Positions 33,569 through 45,600 of a stretch of DNA of 64,000 bases are shown piece after piece (the first letter of the stretch is position 1; every line of letters begins with the position of its first letter). This DNA comes from Hymenopellis radicata. Taxonomy: Eukaryota > Basidiomycota > Agaricomycetes > Agaricales > Physalacriaceae. A program made the translations under genes and the position numbers. The DNA is taken from contig JADNRX010000298.1 of assembly GCA_015501595.1 (NCBI GenBank), positions 1 through 64,000 on the forward strand. Reading direction: 5' to 3'. Under the pieces are notes generated by a model. It saw nothing but the letters and a program-made list of their open reading frames with translations, had not been told where the DNA came from and made no database searches.

Positions 33569-34089
33569 GATGGTGGTGGTTTGAATCAGAGGAATACTAA
33601 ATAGAGCGACGGACCAGATATTTCAAATATTAATAATAATAAACATGGTTGCGTTCCACGTGTGGCGTTCCCTTAAACGGATCATACTGCCGCAGTGCCG
33701 CTGCCAAGCTGGGGTAGTGACCGATCGTCGCATGGATCGTCGCTCAAAGACGTGATTGTATTAGTGATTATACCTAGGCTCTGGGTCGAGCTGGCGCGAG
33801 CCTAGATTATACCTCGCCAACCATGAAAAAAAATGAATGCTTCCTTTCGGATTTCTATCTGCATGAGTGATTGTACACTGGTAAAGCTGGGACCTACTTT
33901 ACATAATAAAGCGGCTATGGACGCGCAGAAGAAGTCGAACGACGATGATTTCATGAACTCGTCAACGGCATCAATGCCTTCGTCAACGATCCTCATAACG
34001 GCTGCATGCACGAGATGTCGTGATAGTTGTTCAACCACTGACAATCTACGTTGTATACGCGCTTGCTAGATAAAGGGTACACTAGTAAA
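33569..34089. other. Intergenic, no gene recognised
   Basis: Shared upstream/downstream space between the SRA-domain and MYND genes. Only short frames. Confidence 0.45.
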
Positions 34090-34955
34090 TCAGTTCCAGA
34101 TCCACTTGACGTCTTCAACGGCCTTGCAAAAATCTTTGTGCCTTGGCCAATCGGGGCGTTGACAGTCCGCGCTAAAGGGCACCGAGTTAGAGACACCTTT
34201 CAAGAACATCCCAAGGATAAGTACCTGCAATATCTGCACACTTATCAGCACAACCGTCGCCTATCGGAGTAGAACGAGAACAGAACGAACCTAGTAACCT
34301 TGCACCGCATGCACTGTTTCAAGGTATTCCTCTGAGCAGTCTCGTCGCGTTCACAATGCGCGCAGCTCGCGGACAGCGGGTACTCCGTCCTGCCTGCGGG
34401 GACCTCAGATCGCGGAAGAGCATTGGGCGGGCAGCCCGTCGCTCGGCCCATCTCCTCGTTCAGAGCCGCGAGCTTTTCGTGGCACTCCCCATGCGCGGAA
34501 TCACAGATGTTATGCACCTTGATTATTTAACCCTTGATTAGTGATAACGAGTTTGAAAGACTGCACGCGACGTACGTAGCACACCATGCGCGGTGGGGAG
34601 AGATGCATCCACGAAGCAGTCATCCAGACCGTTTCGCGTGCTTGTTTTTCTAGATTCCCATTTCCATCAGCCACAGCCACGGAATCAGAACGCATGAAAA
34701 AGTCTTACTACAGAACTCGCACCGCCAATTTCGACTATGCTTGCAATCGAGCGCGATATTGAACAGGTACTGTTGCATGAACCTGTGCTTGGCCGCCATC
34801 GATGCCATCGCTGACGCCGGCAGTTTTGGGCGCAGAGATATTTCGGCGCGGCGCTGGTCGTAGCCAGTAAAGCGGTCGTCGTTGTTCGGGTCGCGCGCGC
34901 AGGAGCCGTACACGATGACTAGAAGATTGCACTCTGTAAGAGTTGAATCTGACAT
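34090..34955 (-). CDS. MYND-type zinc-finger protein with C-terminal finger
   Basis: ATG at 34953-34955 (MSDSTLTECNLLVIVYGSCA). Five exons join in phase through introns starting GTAAGA, GTACGT, GTTCGT and GTACTT. The finger lies at the C-terminus: CAHCERDETAQRNTLKQCMR then CKVTRYCSADCQRPDWPRHK then DFC, split by two introns, giving all eight ligands. The protein ends VEDVKWIWN. The roughly 150 residues before it include a further pair, RCEFCKK, and no named domain. About 215 residues; probably a peptide-binding adaptor. The orientation matches that of the neighbouring SRA gene, with about 520 bp between them. Confidence 0.8.
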
Positions 34956-35418
34956 GGTGGCGATTGGTGAAAGGAAGATAGGGGCTTCGGCGTGCGTCTC
35001 CGTGATCCCATATCGGGCCGCCGGAGCTAAGAAAAAGTAGAAGTAGATCAGAGTCTTCTAGCTTTTCTTGAGCGGTGCAACGAAACTGGTATATACTAAA
35101 CCTGTCTGTGAAAGGCCCTTTCCAATCATGGCTTCCTTTTGTTCCTTTCATTCGACGCGTAAATTACAGCGACACCTTCGTCTGGCAATCACAAATCTCT
35201 GAGGATTAAACGTTGCCCGACGATAATGATATACCCGACCACCAGCCGTACAGCGTCAGAATAACCGATATCGAAAAACCGTGAATGAGTATAAACACAG
35301 CACTGAGACAGGAAGAAAGGGTCAGCCAGAATCCAACAACCCACATAGATAAACTAACCCGAGACGAACGGACCCAACGTCCAGCTTTTGCGGAGACCCC
35401 ACACACGTCAAACGGCTA

Positions 35419-35995
35419 TCACCCATCAACGCTACTCGCCGCCGGTATCCCAACGCGTCTCATCAGCATCACCGCATCACGCTGATGTCTCCCTAAAATA
35501 CTCTCTCCCGTCACGCTCACATCGTACATCGTGAACCGATATAGCGTCGACGGAGAGCGAACATCCTCCCCGCATCCCGTCCACCTCACTCCAAGCGACC
35601 TTTCCATCCCGGGAAACGCCCAAACGCCATCACCATCACTGTCTTCTTCCATAGCATCGATAGTCACCACGCTCACGCAGATCAAGCCCCGCGCCCCGCG
35701 GGGATAGTATCAAAATCCATATTCAACAGGACGTTCCGGGAGATGGCGACTACAGCCGGTAGCGCCTCGATGAGCCGCCGTCGGTCTCGCCGCTACACCA
35801 CTCCGCATATTCCTCTGAGGAGTGCCACCCAGAAATGAGGTAGACGACGCTCGGGCTCGTCACGTCAGTGTAGAACGTGAACGGATATGCCGAGCGTGAG
35901 GATTGACGCGTCCACCACGTGCGATAGAATGAAGATAGGGAGAGAAAGCTGCTGGGCGTCGCGTGCACGAGGGTGATGAGCTCTGTGAGAGGCAT
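35419..35995 (-). pseudogene. Dimeric alpha-beta barrel (ABM-like) protein, frame-broken
   Basis: From ATG at 35993-35995 the frame reads MPLTELITLVHATPSSFLSL, then TSPSVVYLISGWHSSEEYAE. This is the shape of a small antibiotic-biosynthesis-monooxygenase-like barrel (first strand TELITL, second YLISGWxS). The expected next helix continues in another frame as RRLIEALPAVVAISRNVLLN then MDFDTIP. After a GC-rich run (CCCCGCGGGGCGCGGGG, about 35690-35706) a third frame gives RGLICVSVVTIDAMEEDSDG and runs to a stop at 35419. Two one-base shifts are therefore needed. Either this is a pseudogene or the GC-rich run is miscalled. The family call is tentative. Confidence 0.35.
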
Positions 35996-37069
35996 TTTCG
36001 ATATGAGGACGCGGGAATGGAAAAGTAGGTATGGGTATATGTAGACACGCGGGCGGTCATCAGCGCAAGCTTCTGGATTTCTCGGAACGGAATGCGGAAG
36101 AGCGGGTATGGGTCCAGTGTACGTTGTTTTTTCGGGGCAGATGAGAACTGTCTGGAGGACGAGTTTTGGGTGGGAAGGTTTGCTAGTTTCAAGGAGGTGG
36201 ATGGACGGATGAGGGCGTTGATTGCGGTGTAGTTGCCCTCTGATACTCACAGCTCGGGCTGGATGGTCTTCGCACCTCGGGGGGCCTCGTCAGCATCCTG
36301 GCAGGAGATTAGTCAGGGCGCTTGGTCTTAAATAAGAGTGGTGATATAAATGCTTACCCTTGAGTTGGCCGAAATCGAGTTGACCCGTGGGGTGCCGTCG
36401 GGTTATCGTGAGCGCTGCTGTGAGAAATTAGGAGCCAAGAGGAAAGTCTACGTGTAAGGACTGAGTAAAGAGGGGACATCCGAAGGGACGGACATGAGGC
36501 GACGTCCGGTCTCCATGAGTAGCAGCGTCTACATTGGTCGCCACACGAACTGCGAAGTTGTGATAGGCATCACTGTATGCGACAAGATGTATTGCCCACA
36601 AGGGCACGATAGATCATCTATAGAGAAACCTGTCACGAGAGCAATTCTACACGCGTGCGCGCACAAGATACGCGGTTTGTGCGCTTGTACTTCTCCGAAA
36701 GAGCTTTCAGTAGCACACATTTATATGGGTAGAAGCCTTTCTGGACAAACACAAGATCAGCATAGAATTAGGTAGTCAGCATGCAGACGTACCGTCCGTA
36801 AAACGGAGCACAGAGCACTATATCGACACCTCACAGTCTACACGCACACAAGATGTTTGGTCTATGGCCTGGAACAAATTAATATCAGCCCAGGACTATA
36901 TCCTCAGAAGCAGACTCGCCATCCCAAAAATGGACAGCATAACAATACCGACAGCTGACTGTGTTCCCACCTGTCCAAGAGAACCGCAAATGATGATGGT
37001 GGTCGGGAAGCAAGGCCCGGAACAGCGATCAGTTAACGATCGGCGACATAAGCTTGCCCTCATACTCCC
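35996..37069. other. No gene recognised
   Basis: Only short unrelated frames. The right end should contain the AP-2 mu promoter; no clear TATA box is visible. Confidence 0.4.
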
Positions 37070-38738
37070 ATGATCTCCGTGCGTCCCATTTCTGCTCGCT
37101 ATCCCGCGCGTTGACAGCCCGATCCCAGGCGTTTTTTATCTTCAATCAGAAGGGGGAGGTCCTGATATCGCGCCTGTACCGCACGGACTTCAAGTGGGTT
37201 TTAAAAAAGCACCGCTTCCCTGCCCAATTTACGAATGTCGCAGACGGTCCATTGCAGACGTCTTCCGGATCCAGGTCGTGTCAAACAGCGATGTTCGGTC
37301 GCCAATTATAACGCTGGGCTCGACCAGTTTCTTCCATGTTCGGATCAACAATTTATATGTCGTGGCTGTCACCAAGTATGTGGTTTGTCGTGGTTTAATT
37401 ATGGCTCTATTCGCGCCATCTTTATTCCCCAAGCCATACTCGCTTGCCGTACTGATCGAATGTTACGCAGGACAAACGCTAACGCAGCCCTGGTGTTCGA
37501 ATTTTGTTACCGGTTCATTAATATCTGCAAGTCTTACTTTGGGAAGATCGACGAAGAGTCCATAAAGAACAACTTCGTGTTGATATACGAGCTTATTGAC
37601 GGTGCGCGCGCCTTTCCTTGCCCTCCCACCCAATCTCAATATATTACAGAAATAAATGACTTTGGATATCCGCAGAACAGCGAGATAGATACCCTGAAGA
37701 CATACATCACAACAGAGAGCATCGTCTCGTCCGCCATCGCTGCAGAAGAGTCCTCCAAGATCACAGCTCAAGCTACTGGCACGACGAGCTGGCGACGTGG
37801 GGATGTTAAATACAAGAAGAACGAGGCCTTTGTCGATGTGGTCGAAACCGTCAACCTTAGCATGTCGGCAAAAGGTGTGTCTCGCAATTCCCTTTAAATT
37901 CTTCGACCCACGCCCACCAGGTACCGTTTTACGCGCCGACGTCGACGGCCACATTCAAATGCGCGCTTACCTGACCGGCACCCCGAATGTAAATTTGGTC
38001 TCAACGACAAGCTCGTTATCGACAAGAGTGAGACGGGCATGAGCGACGCCGTCGAGCTGGACGACTGCCGCTTCCACCAATGTGTTCGTCTCACCGATTT
38101 CGACGCCGATAGGAGTATTAGCTTTATCCCCCCAGACGGCGAATTCGAATTGATGAGGTGAGCCTTTCCTTTCCCTCTTCTGACTGCACCTGCTTATCAA
38201 GGATGCGAAGGTACCGAGCGACAACGAACGTCAAGCTTCCTCTGCGGGTAATAGCCACGGTTACAGAAATTGGGACAACTAAAGTGTCATACGACGTAAC
38301 TGTCAAAACCGGATTTGGGAACAAACTATCCGCGACCAACGTCGTTCTGCGGATACCCACACCGTTGAATACCACATCCGTCGACTGTCAGGTCGCCACC
38401 GGAAAGGCCAAATACGTCCCGGCTGAGAATGTGGTGGTGTGGAAGATCCCGCGGCTGCAGGGAGGACATGAGTGCACGTTCTCTGGGACGGCGGAGCTGA
38501 CGAGCACGACGACGCGGCAGGTTTGGGCGCGGCCGCCTATCGATGTCGATTTCCAGGTGCTGATGTTCACGTCCTCGGGCCTGATTGTGCGCTTCTTGAA
38601 GGTGTTCGAGAAGAGTAACTACAATAGCATCAAGTGGGTGCGATACCTTACGAAGGCGAGCGGGTCGTATCAGATTAGAGTGAGCACATTAATCTATACT
38701 CTTTCGTTTTGGAACGCTGATGAATGTACCAGTTTTAA
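37070..38738 (+). CDS. APM4: AP-2 clathrin adaptor complex subunit mu
   Basis: Exons join in phase from a 9-base first exon (ATG ATC TCC, 37070-37078) across GTGCGT...CCCAG into [20 protein letters not shown], the longin-like start of mu subunits. Then come [89 protein letters not shown] and [13 protein letters not shown], in the order of the mu homology domain. The last intron (GTGAGC...CCAG) leads to QIRF and a stop at 38736-38738. AP-2 mu binds tyrosine-based cargo signals and lipids at the plasma membrane for endocytosis. One base is missing near 37990 (PNV-FGLNDK needs AAN TTT where AATTT stands), so translation would stop at 38040 unless this is a sequence error. All other exons are clean. 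Confidence 0.85.
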
Positions 38739-41336
38739 TGGACGGATGATCTGTATTTTATTGGACGCATTAATGGACATTTCGAAAACACTCACGTGTG
38801 CCGCCTCTCTGGATTCAATTCACGACAACCATCTTTGATTTTTATTTCGAGCAGCGTTACCTGTCTGTCTATTGGTCAGTTGAACGTTTCATCTTTTCTA
38901 TGTCCTAGGTATAGGTCTTGCTTGCTCCAACGCGCTTCGCATATAAGCAACTTGCCCATATTCATATGCAAGCAGAGCCCTAGACGCCATGCGACCACGA
39001 CCACGAACGCGCCAGCGAGGACTCGCGGCACAGCCATGACTACCTCCACCCTCAACCGAAGAGACATACATTGCTTCCTACTGGGGCGACGAGATGGCCT
39101 TTTGGCTACAGCACCTGCAGAAGGCCCTGATGCGCAGACGATGTTATCTCCGCCTTATGACGTTCATCGCTGCATTAGCCTTCGGGATTACTATGGCCGT
39201 TGGGATACATACTCTCGCGACGCAGACGGGGGCGCGTTGATGTGGATGCTCATTGACAGAGTTTAGAAAGCTTGGACGCTGCTAGGATATGACAAAATGA
39301 GATCAATCGCCGCTCACCCTTTTATAGAACGCACCTGGAGTGGACATCGTTACCTTGTGGGTGCTGTTCACCAACTATTTGATCATGGTTCAGGACTGCT
39401 ATCTGTATGTGGTTTTGGACGGCGCATCTTTGCGTGGGTCTCGGGACACGGCTCCTTTTCATTCAAAAGAATGCGCAAACCTACCAGGATGTATGCGACT
39501 AACCTTCGTGCGACGTACGCCAGTTCTGGGTCTTGGACGACCACATAGTAGCCGCTACGTGGGGCTGATCGAAATGGCTGCAGCGGATTTGGACATGGTT
39601 TTAGGGGATACTGCATGCGTCGCTGAATTTGGGGGTTCGCCTCCGTCGCAGAGCATACATGCGCACTTTGCATCCACCTGTGATATATATTGTTCGGGAA
39701 AGAACGCCTTGAACATACCCAGCATTTCTCACGCCAGGATCTGGGTATGCTTGGGCATGTTACCGTGCGTGGTCTTGGGTGGCAGTCGTAAGGTATTACT
39801 CATTATTCATAGTAGGATACGCGCAATGTGGCCTTTGCCCGAGGGCCAATCGAAAGTATCGTTGGGCGCCACGACGTGAATTACGCCTCTTTCCCTCGTC
39901 GTTTATACGCCGTGTTTATAGGATGAATGGATCGACAGCGCTTCGGCGGCGGCTTGGACTAGCCAAGAGGTGCCCACGCTAGTTGGACATCGGGGCGCAG
40001 ATTCACTCTCGGAGATCGTTGGAGTACTTATCAACTTCGGCGGTCGTACCTATAGCATGCGTACATATTCCATGTGCCTAATCGAATCGAGTGGTCGTAT
40101 TGCCCTTGAGACACGAATGTATCTTCAGGAGAACGCCAAGCCAGCAACGGATGGCAGTTCGTTTGGGTGAGACAGACATTATTTTATCTCAGTCATTACT
40201 ATATATACTCAACATTGAAACAGACCCCCTCTAGAGCGTCCGGGGTACTTTTATGTCCGTGCATTCAGTTCAGAGCGGGACCTTTTGTCTGGGCGTCTAC
40301 GTGAATTAATACTCTCAAAAAAGTCCTGAAGTGTGGCGCACCGGCCATAGTGATAGAATGCCGGAACGGTGAGATTTCAATGGAGGCACGATTCCCTACT
40401 GTCATGTTTACTTTCAATCAGCTCGATCCAACAACGCGTCGAGAGGACGTCGTGCAAGAGGGGCTCTTGGAAAGGCCTCGTTACTAACCCCAAATTTCCC
40501 TCGCGTTTCGGCACGCGTTTGATAAACTGTTGGACGCACGCGGATGACCTTGGCTCTGGTTCTCTTACAACTTTACGCCCCGGGGATCTCGCACTAGACT
40601 CTGGAGGCGTGAAACCGAAATAGACACAGTGCGAGGAACTGTCTAATCGGAATGTTCATCAAGGACAAGGTCAAGAAGAGAAAGGCTGCCATTCATATGA
40701 GGTTTCCCGTGCTGGAGATATACTTTATCGGGGCGATGAGCTGCTCGAGATACCGCTGTCCGGCATTCATGTAGAACTACACAGTCAAGAATTCGACCGT
40801 GCTTCGATGCTGGAGCGAGATGTGTTTTCGAAGGTACAGCAGACTAATGTTACGGTTCATGCGAGAGAGCTGGGGCCCCTGATGGAGCGCGAGAGAGAAG
40901 ATATGCTATTCACACCCACCATCCGCAGACCGTTTTGGAGATGTACTCAACGCGCTTGGCGGCATCTCTGTCGGGAGCACGGCAGGTTTCTAGAACATGC
41001 CGCGCCACATCAACAAGGTCATGGAACGCAGGGAATCCGTCGACGGTGAATCGCTGTCGCTTCTGATGCCTTCCTTCATTCCTTACGCTATACACATATT
41101 GCTACAACCATACGCTGTACGAAAGCACCCAAAGAAAATCAGAAACGTATATACAAAGCGACCATCATATTGTTATTACTTACGTAGGGACTTGTAACAA
41201 TGTAGAACAATATAAACGGCTAAAATACAACAGCGTTCGTGTGAGAAAGTAAACTCCATGACTCGTAGGTAAATAGACCAGACATACGCTACGAGTAACC
41301 CAAGGGAATAAGGCAGGAAAAGAAAGGAGATGCGGC
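38739..41336. other. No secure gene; possible relics
   Basis: A plus-strand stretch near 39055-39240 reads YIASYWGDEMAFWLQHLQKA and a hydrophobic run (FIAALAFGITMAVGIHTLAT), as in a membrane protein, but the frame ends at once and no continuation can be spliced convincingly. Near 40650-41000 another frame reads LLEIPLSGIHVELHSQEFDR without recognisable family. I treat both as relics. Confidence 0.35.
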
Positions 41337-42618
41337 TCAAGAAGGCCACTGGCGCCCGGACAGCAGATTCATCGGGTCGGCGACGAAGGCATAATGCTGC
41401 TGCTGCTGCTGTTGATGCTGCTCCCACATCCCACGAGGCGGTGGCATCCCGTATGTCATCTGCTCTAGCGGCGGCAGGGAAGGATAGAGTCCGCCCATAT
41501 CGTGTCCATTCTGGGACTGGCTACGGGGCGGAGTGGGAGGTATTTCTGTACGCGCAGACGAGACGGCCATCGTCGTCTTTGTAAACATGTCCTCGCCAGT
41601 ATTGTAGGGTTGTGGCTGAGCGTACTTGAGGGCAGCTATGAGGTTCGAGGAGGTCGGAGGAGGGTGAGGAGAATTTGTAGGTGGATTCATAAGGCCAGGC
41701 AAGGATTCAGTCTGGTCCGTGGGGCGTCGTGTATGGGTATGCACCTTGAGATGCTGCAATAGATTGTCGTGTCGATTGAAGAATTTGCCACAGCCGGGCT
41801 GTTCGCATTTGAAAGCTAAATAAAAAAGTAAATCGAACGAACGAAAGATGTGAGTATTGTAAACTCACGTTTATCGTGCGTATGAATAGAGCGAATATGG
41901 CGCTTGAGATGCTCGCCGCGGTGGAAACATTTGCCGCAGTCCTCGACAGTGCACATATAGGTGCGCTTTTCCTTCTGGAGTTCCTCCTGCACGCCAGGCT
42001 GCGCGGTAGGGACCCGCCTACCACGGCTTTTCTTGGTGAGATTGGGAACGGGTACGGGGAGGTTGGCGCGCGAGCGAGGACCGCGACGGTCTGACTGGTA
42101 TTGTACAATTTCGGGACCGTTAGCGGCGAACATAAGCTGGCCACTAGAAAGCGAGAAATTATCGGGGGTGGTAGGGAGGGCAAGCTAGAGGTAGAGGGCT
42201 GATTTTCTGGGTGAATATGGGTAACATCGCCGTCGTAGGTGGCGGTCTGTGCTTTTCCTGATCGTCGCCGTTGGACACGCGGTTTTTTGGCGGGCGGAGG
42301 CGATTGGTCATCGTCATCGTCCGCAGCGGTATCAATCACACGTCGCTTGGCTGGCGGGCCCGTCTGGGAGCGCGTTACACGTCTCGACGTCGACGCTGTA
42401 TCGGGTACGAGCGATGATGGATTGGGAGGTATATCCTGCACATTCTGGTTAGCTGCATCCTGGTGCACTGCAGGCAAACGTACCGGCTGCTGCGCGAGCA
42501 GAACGGGGTCCACGTTGGAGTCGTCCACCGTCGTCGTCGTCGCCTCCATCGATACTGCGACACTTCCCCCCAAAGACAGGGGCTTTGGCGTCGAGGGCGC
42601 TACAAAGGCGTTCGTCAT
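41337..42618 (-). CDS. Two-finger C2H2 transcription factor
   Basis: ATG at 42616-42618 starts MTNAFVAPSTPKPLSLGGSV. The N-terminal half is low-complexity with basic patches (KRRVIDTAADDDDDQ, KKPRVQRRRSGK) that may be nuclear signals. After an intron near 42210-42130 comes LPVPVPNLTKKSRGRRVPTA, directly followed by finger 1, CTVEDCGKCFHRGEHLKRHI then RSIH. An intron with phase 1 after HTHDK separates it from finger 2, FKCEQPGCGKFFNRHDNLLQ then HLKVH. The C-terminus contains a short polyglutamine run (HQQQQQQQH, near 41400) and ends at 41337. Residues in the finger helices (RGEHLKR, RHDNLLQ) resemble those of Msn2/4-like stress regulators that read C-rich elements. Paralogue of the gene at 47937. 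Confidence 0.75.
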
Positions 42619-45600
42619 CGTTGACGACAGCGACAAAAATGAAAAGAAAATGCTCACCAAAAGGCAGAATAAAATGCAGCTCTAGCTGGAAGCCGCTGCT
42701 GTCGAGAACGGACGAGTCAAAGCCAAGCAGGAGAAAGCCCCTGAATGAGGGAGGTTGACCTTGATTTGGCGGATCTTTTTTTCGCAAACGACCACGTGGT
42801 GTTCGGCTTTTGCCTTTCAACTACAACATGCCTCCCGCCCACCCTCTGTACGAGTCCTCAGCCCAGTAAAGCTCGACGCCGACACATTGGACCGCTCCCG
42901 CGGACCTCTTCCGCGTGACACAGAAAAAATCCCGCTCTGATCAACGTCTCAAGCCAGCTGTCCTGCTTCCAATCTATAAACGACCTGTTTCAAGGGTTCT
43001 ACCTGTGTTCTGGTTCGACTTGCTGCTTGCCACACCGTACTCTTGGTCCTTTGGCTGGGCCAATTCTTTGGCGGGCGCTCTACTGCGAAGCCAATTGAGC
43101 TGTAAATCCAGCCTCGTCTGACGCGGTGATCGTCCAGGTCGTACGATACAAACGTCCAAGTGTGGCCAAAATTTCACTTCATTTTCTTCTTCATACAACT
43201 TGCTGTCTTCCTCTAATTGATTATGCTTGCAGCTGCGTCTGTCGGAAAACGTGTTACAGGTACGAGTTTTGCTTATCTGCTTCTCGCGCATACTACCTGG
43301 TCACTTGTACCGTCTTCTTTATGAGCCAAGGCTATACGCTATATACTCTTGATACAGCCCATAGATTACGCTCCTCGGTGAGTACGGGTAAGAAGGCGCG
43401 ACTTGTATGCCCATCCGTTTTGGGCCGGTGCGCAACCCACGAATGTCTCCTTTACTGTGGATCGGACCAGCTCTTCCGGTGCGTCCTCATGATACATAAC
43501 TTTCCCCACTATCATTCGATCTCGGCTCTAGTCAAATCATCGCTTACTGAGCGGATTATCATACGGAAGCTAAACGCAAGGCTGTCTATCAAAACTTTCG
43601 CCACGTCCCATGTTCTATGGTCTTCGGATCTTTGGGGATTTGGCCGAGATGGGAAACGTACCATATCTTCCCCCCAATAAATCCTTGCGTATCAGTTCGG
43701 AACCTTCCGTGGCGGAGTCATCACGATTGCAGACCTTGTCAGAGTCGCCGCTGTCCTATCTGATGAACGCACGTCTGGGGCCTCTCTTTCCATTCGTACG
43801 ACGCTTCATCTCCGAATTCTCTCGTAGGAAATCGCGGAATGCTTGTTTACATCAGATGTTTTATTACCTGTCTTCAGCACCCGCCAATTATCGCGCAGTC
43901 TCGACCACGACATGGCGGTGCAATACAGTCTATCCTAGCGAACGATACCACTTTCCCCACCGCTGTATACGGACCGACTCATCTTGTACTACCTGTCCAC
44001 CTGCGCAGCACGCCATCAGCTCCTGTATCTAGGCTATACACCGCGTCTCACTTGAACACGACAGGTCTTCTTTTCCGGTGTTCTCAACATCGATGTCCAT
44101 CAGCAAGGCTGTCCCATGAACGTAGTGAACCAGTTCGCCACACTCGTATGTCATAGCACCCCTCGGCCATTCTCCGAGTCATCTTCATTTCCTACTGAAC
44201 TTGACCGCGTATAGGCTTATTGTCTATGTTCCAGACGCTCCTTCTGTTAGTCGTCGCCCGTACATCATGGGATTTTCTGGGGGGCGAGGCACTCCAGTGT
44301 GTGAAGAGGAACAAGCGTAGATAACCGGGCGTTCTAAACAGGTTTCTGCACGAGTACTGTCCTTCTCTCTACGGAGTGTTCCCCGCTTGAAGGATGACTA
44401 CGACTGAAGGACCTGCGTGCTCGTATTACGACACCCGCCGCGTCTTCTGACCTTCTCCAGAAACACACGTTCTCGCATTTCGCATGGGTTGTTTAATCAG
44501 CGGGCTTATGCTCACCAAGCGCATGCAATGGCGCAAGCGCTACGTAACCTACCTTCTGACGGTCTCATGCCATCGTCTTTCTCAAGCAAGTCGAACTAGA
44601 TACCAAACATAGGTCTTACCCCGAGTTCGCACGATGCCAAGCAGAGACGGAGACTCGTAGCCTCGTGTAGCCAAACTTACAGGCACCGTGCCGAGCTACG
44701 AAAGTAGTAGAACGAGTAGCGCGACCGACGGCTTACGGAGCCTGGGAATCAACGCATCAAAAACGGTAAACCAGAAAAAACGCTTGGCATTCCTCTCAAC
44801 GCATAGCTGAAGTGCTCGACAGAGATGTCCTGAGACTACTTAACCACGGCCTTACGAACTTGTATGGAGCATCAATCTCTCTTCAATACAATCTTATTAG
44901 AACGTACTCAGTGGCGCTACTGATGATTGGTACGACGTTCGGCTCAGGGCAGTCCGATGTCAATCTTCCAGCCTCCCTGTACCAAAGATTCAATACACTC
45001 TGGCAGGCACCAACGCTGCGGATTTCTCGAACGCACACCCGGATAACAAGATAAAGTTCTACGCTGTTCTACGGCGACCTGTACCTCACGCCTGGAACAC
45101 GTCCGCGAAAACGGGGTGGGGGGTATACTTGGCGTCGAGGTCTATTGGGTGCCTTCCGAGTCGGGCAGGAACGGGAAAGAGAGTTGTGGGCGCCAAATGC
45201 CTGACGGGAAACAGACTATAGACTATACATCCACCGTCTTGGTCTTGGGCATCATCCGTACCAGTGGATTGCGATCGTACTGAATGAGTACCACACCCGC
45301 GGGGCACGATCGATGCGCGGGCCACGTAAACTTTGCAATACGACGTGGGTCGTCGTAGTACCTACCAAGCATTTTGTGCACCGTGTGAGAATGCAGTTTG
45401 CGGCTAGCCTTTCGCACAGTACAGAGCCCCAACGTTACCGGTACAGGGTGGGCAGTGACAGCTTTCTGATACTCTCGCCTGGGAGGCGACAAAGACACGG
45501 CAATGATTGGCTATCGATGAGATTACGACATAGCTCCGAACGAAAAGCTTTTCCAGGACGACACTCGAACGCACATGAACGTCTCGCGAGCCTTTTACAT

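Noticed and set aside
41707..42660. A single 317-codon minus-strand frame
   Set aside because: Its second half runs through an intron and out of frame. Zinc fingers and the linker motif are only read after splicing.
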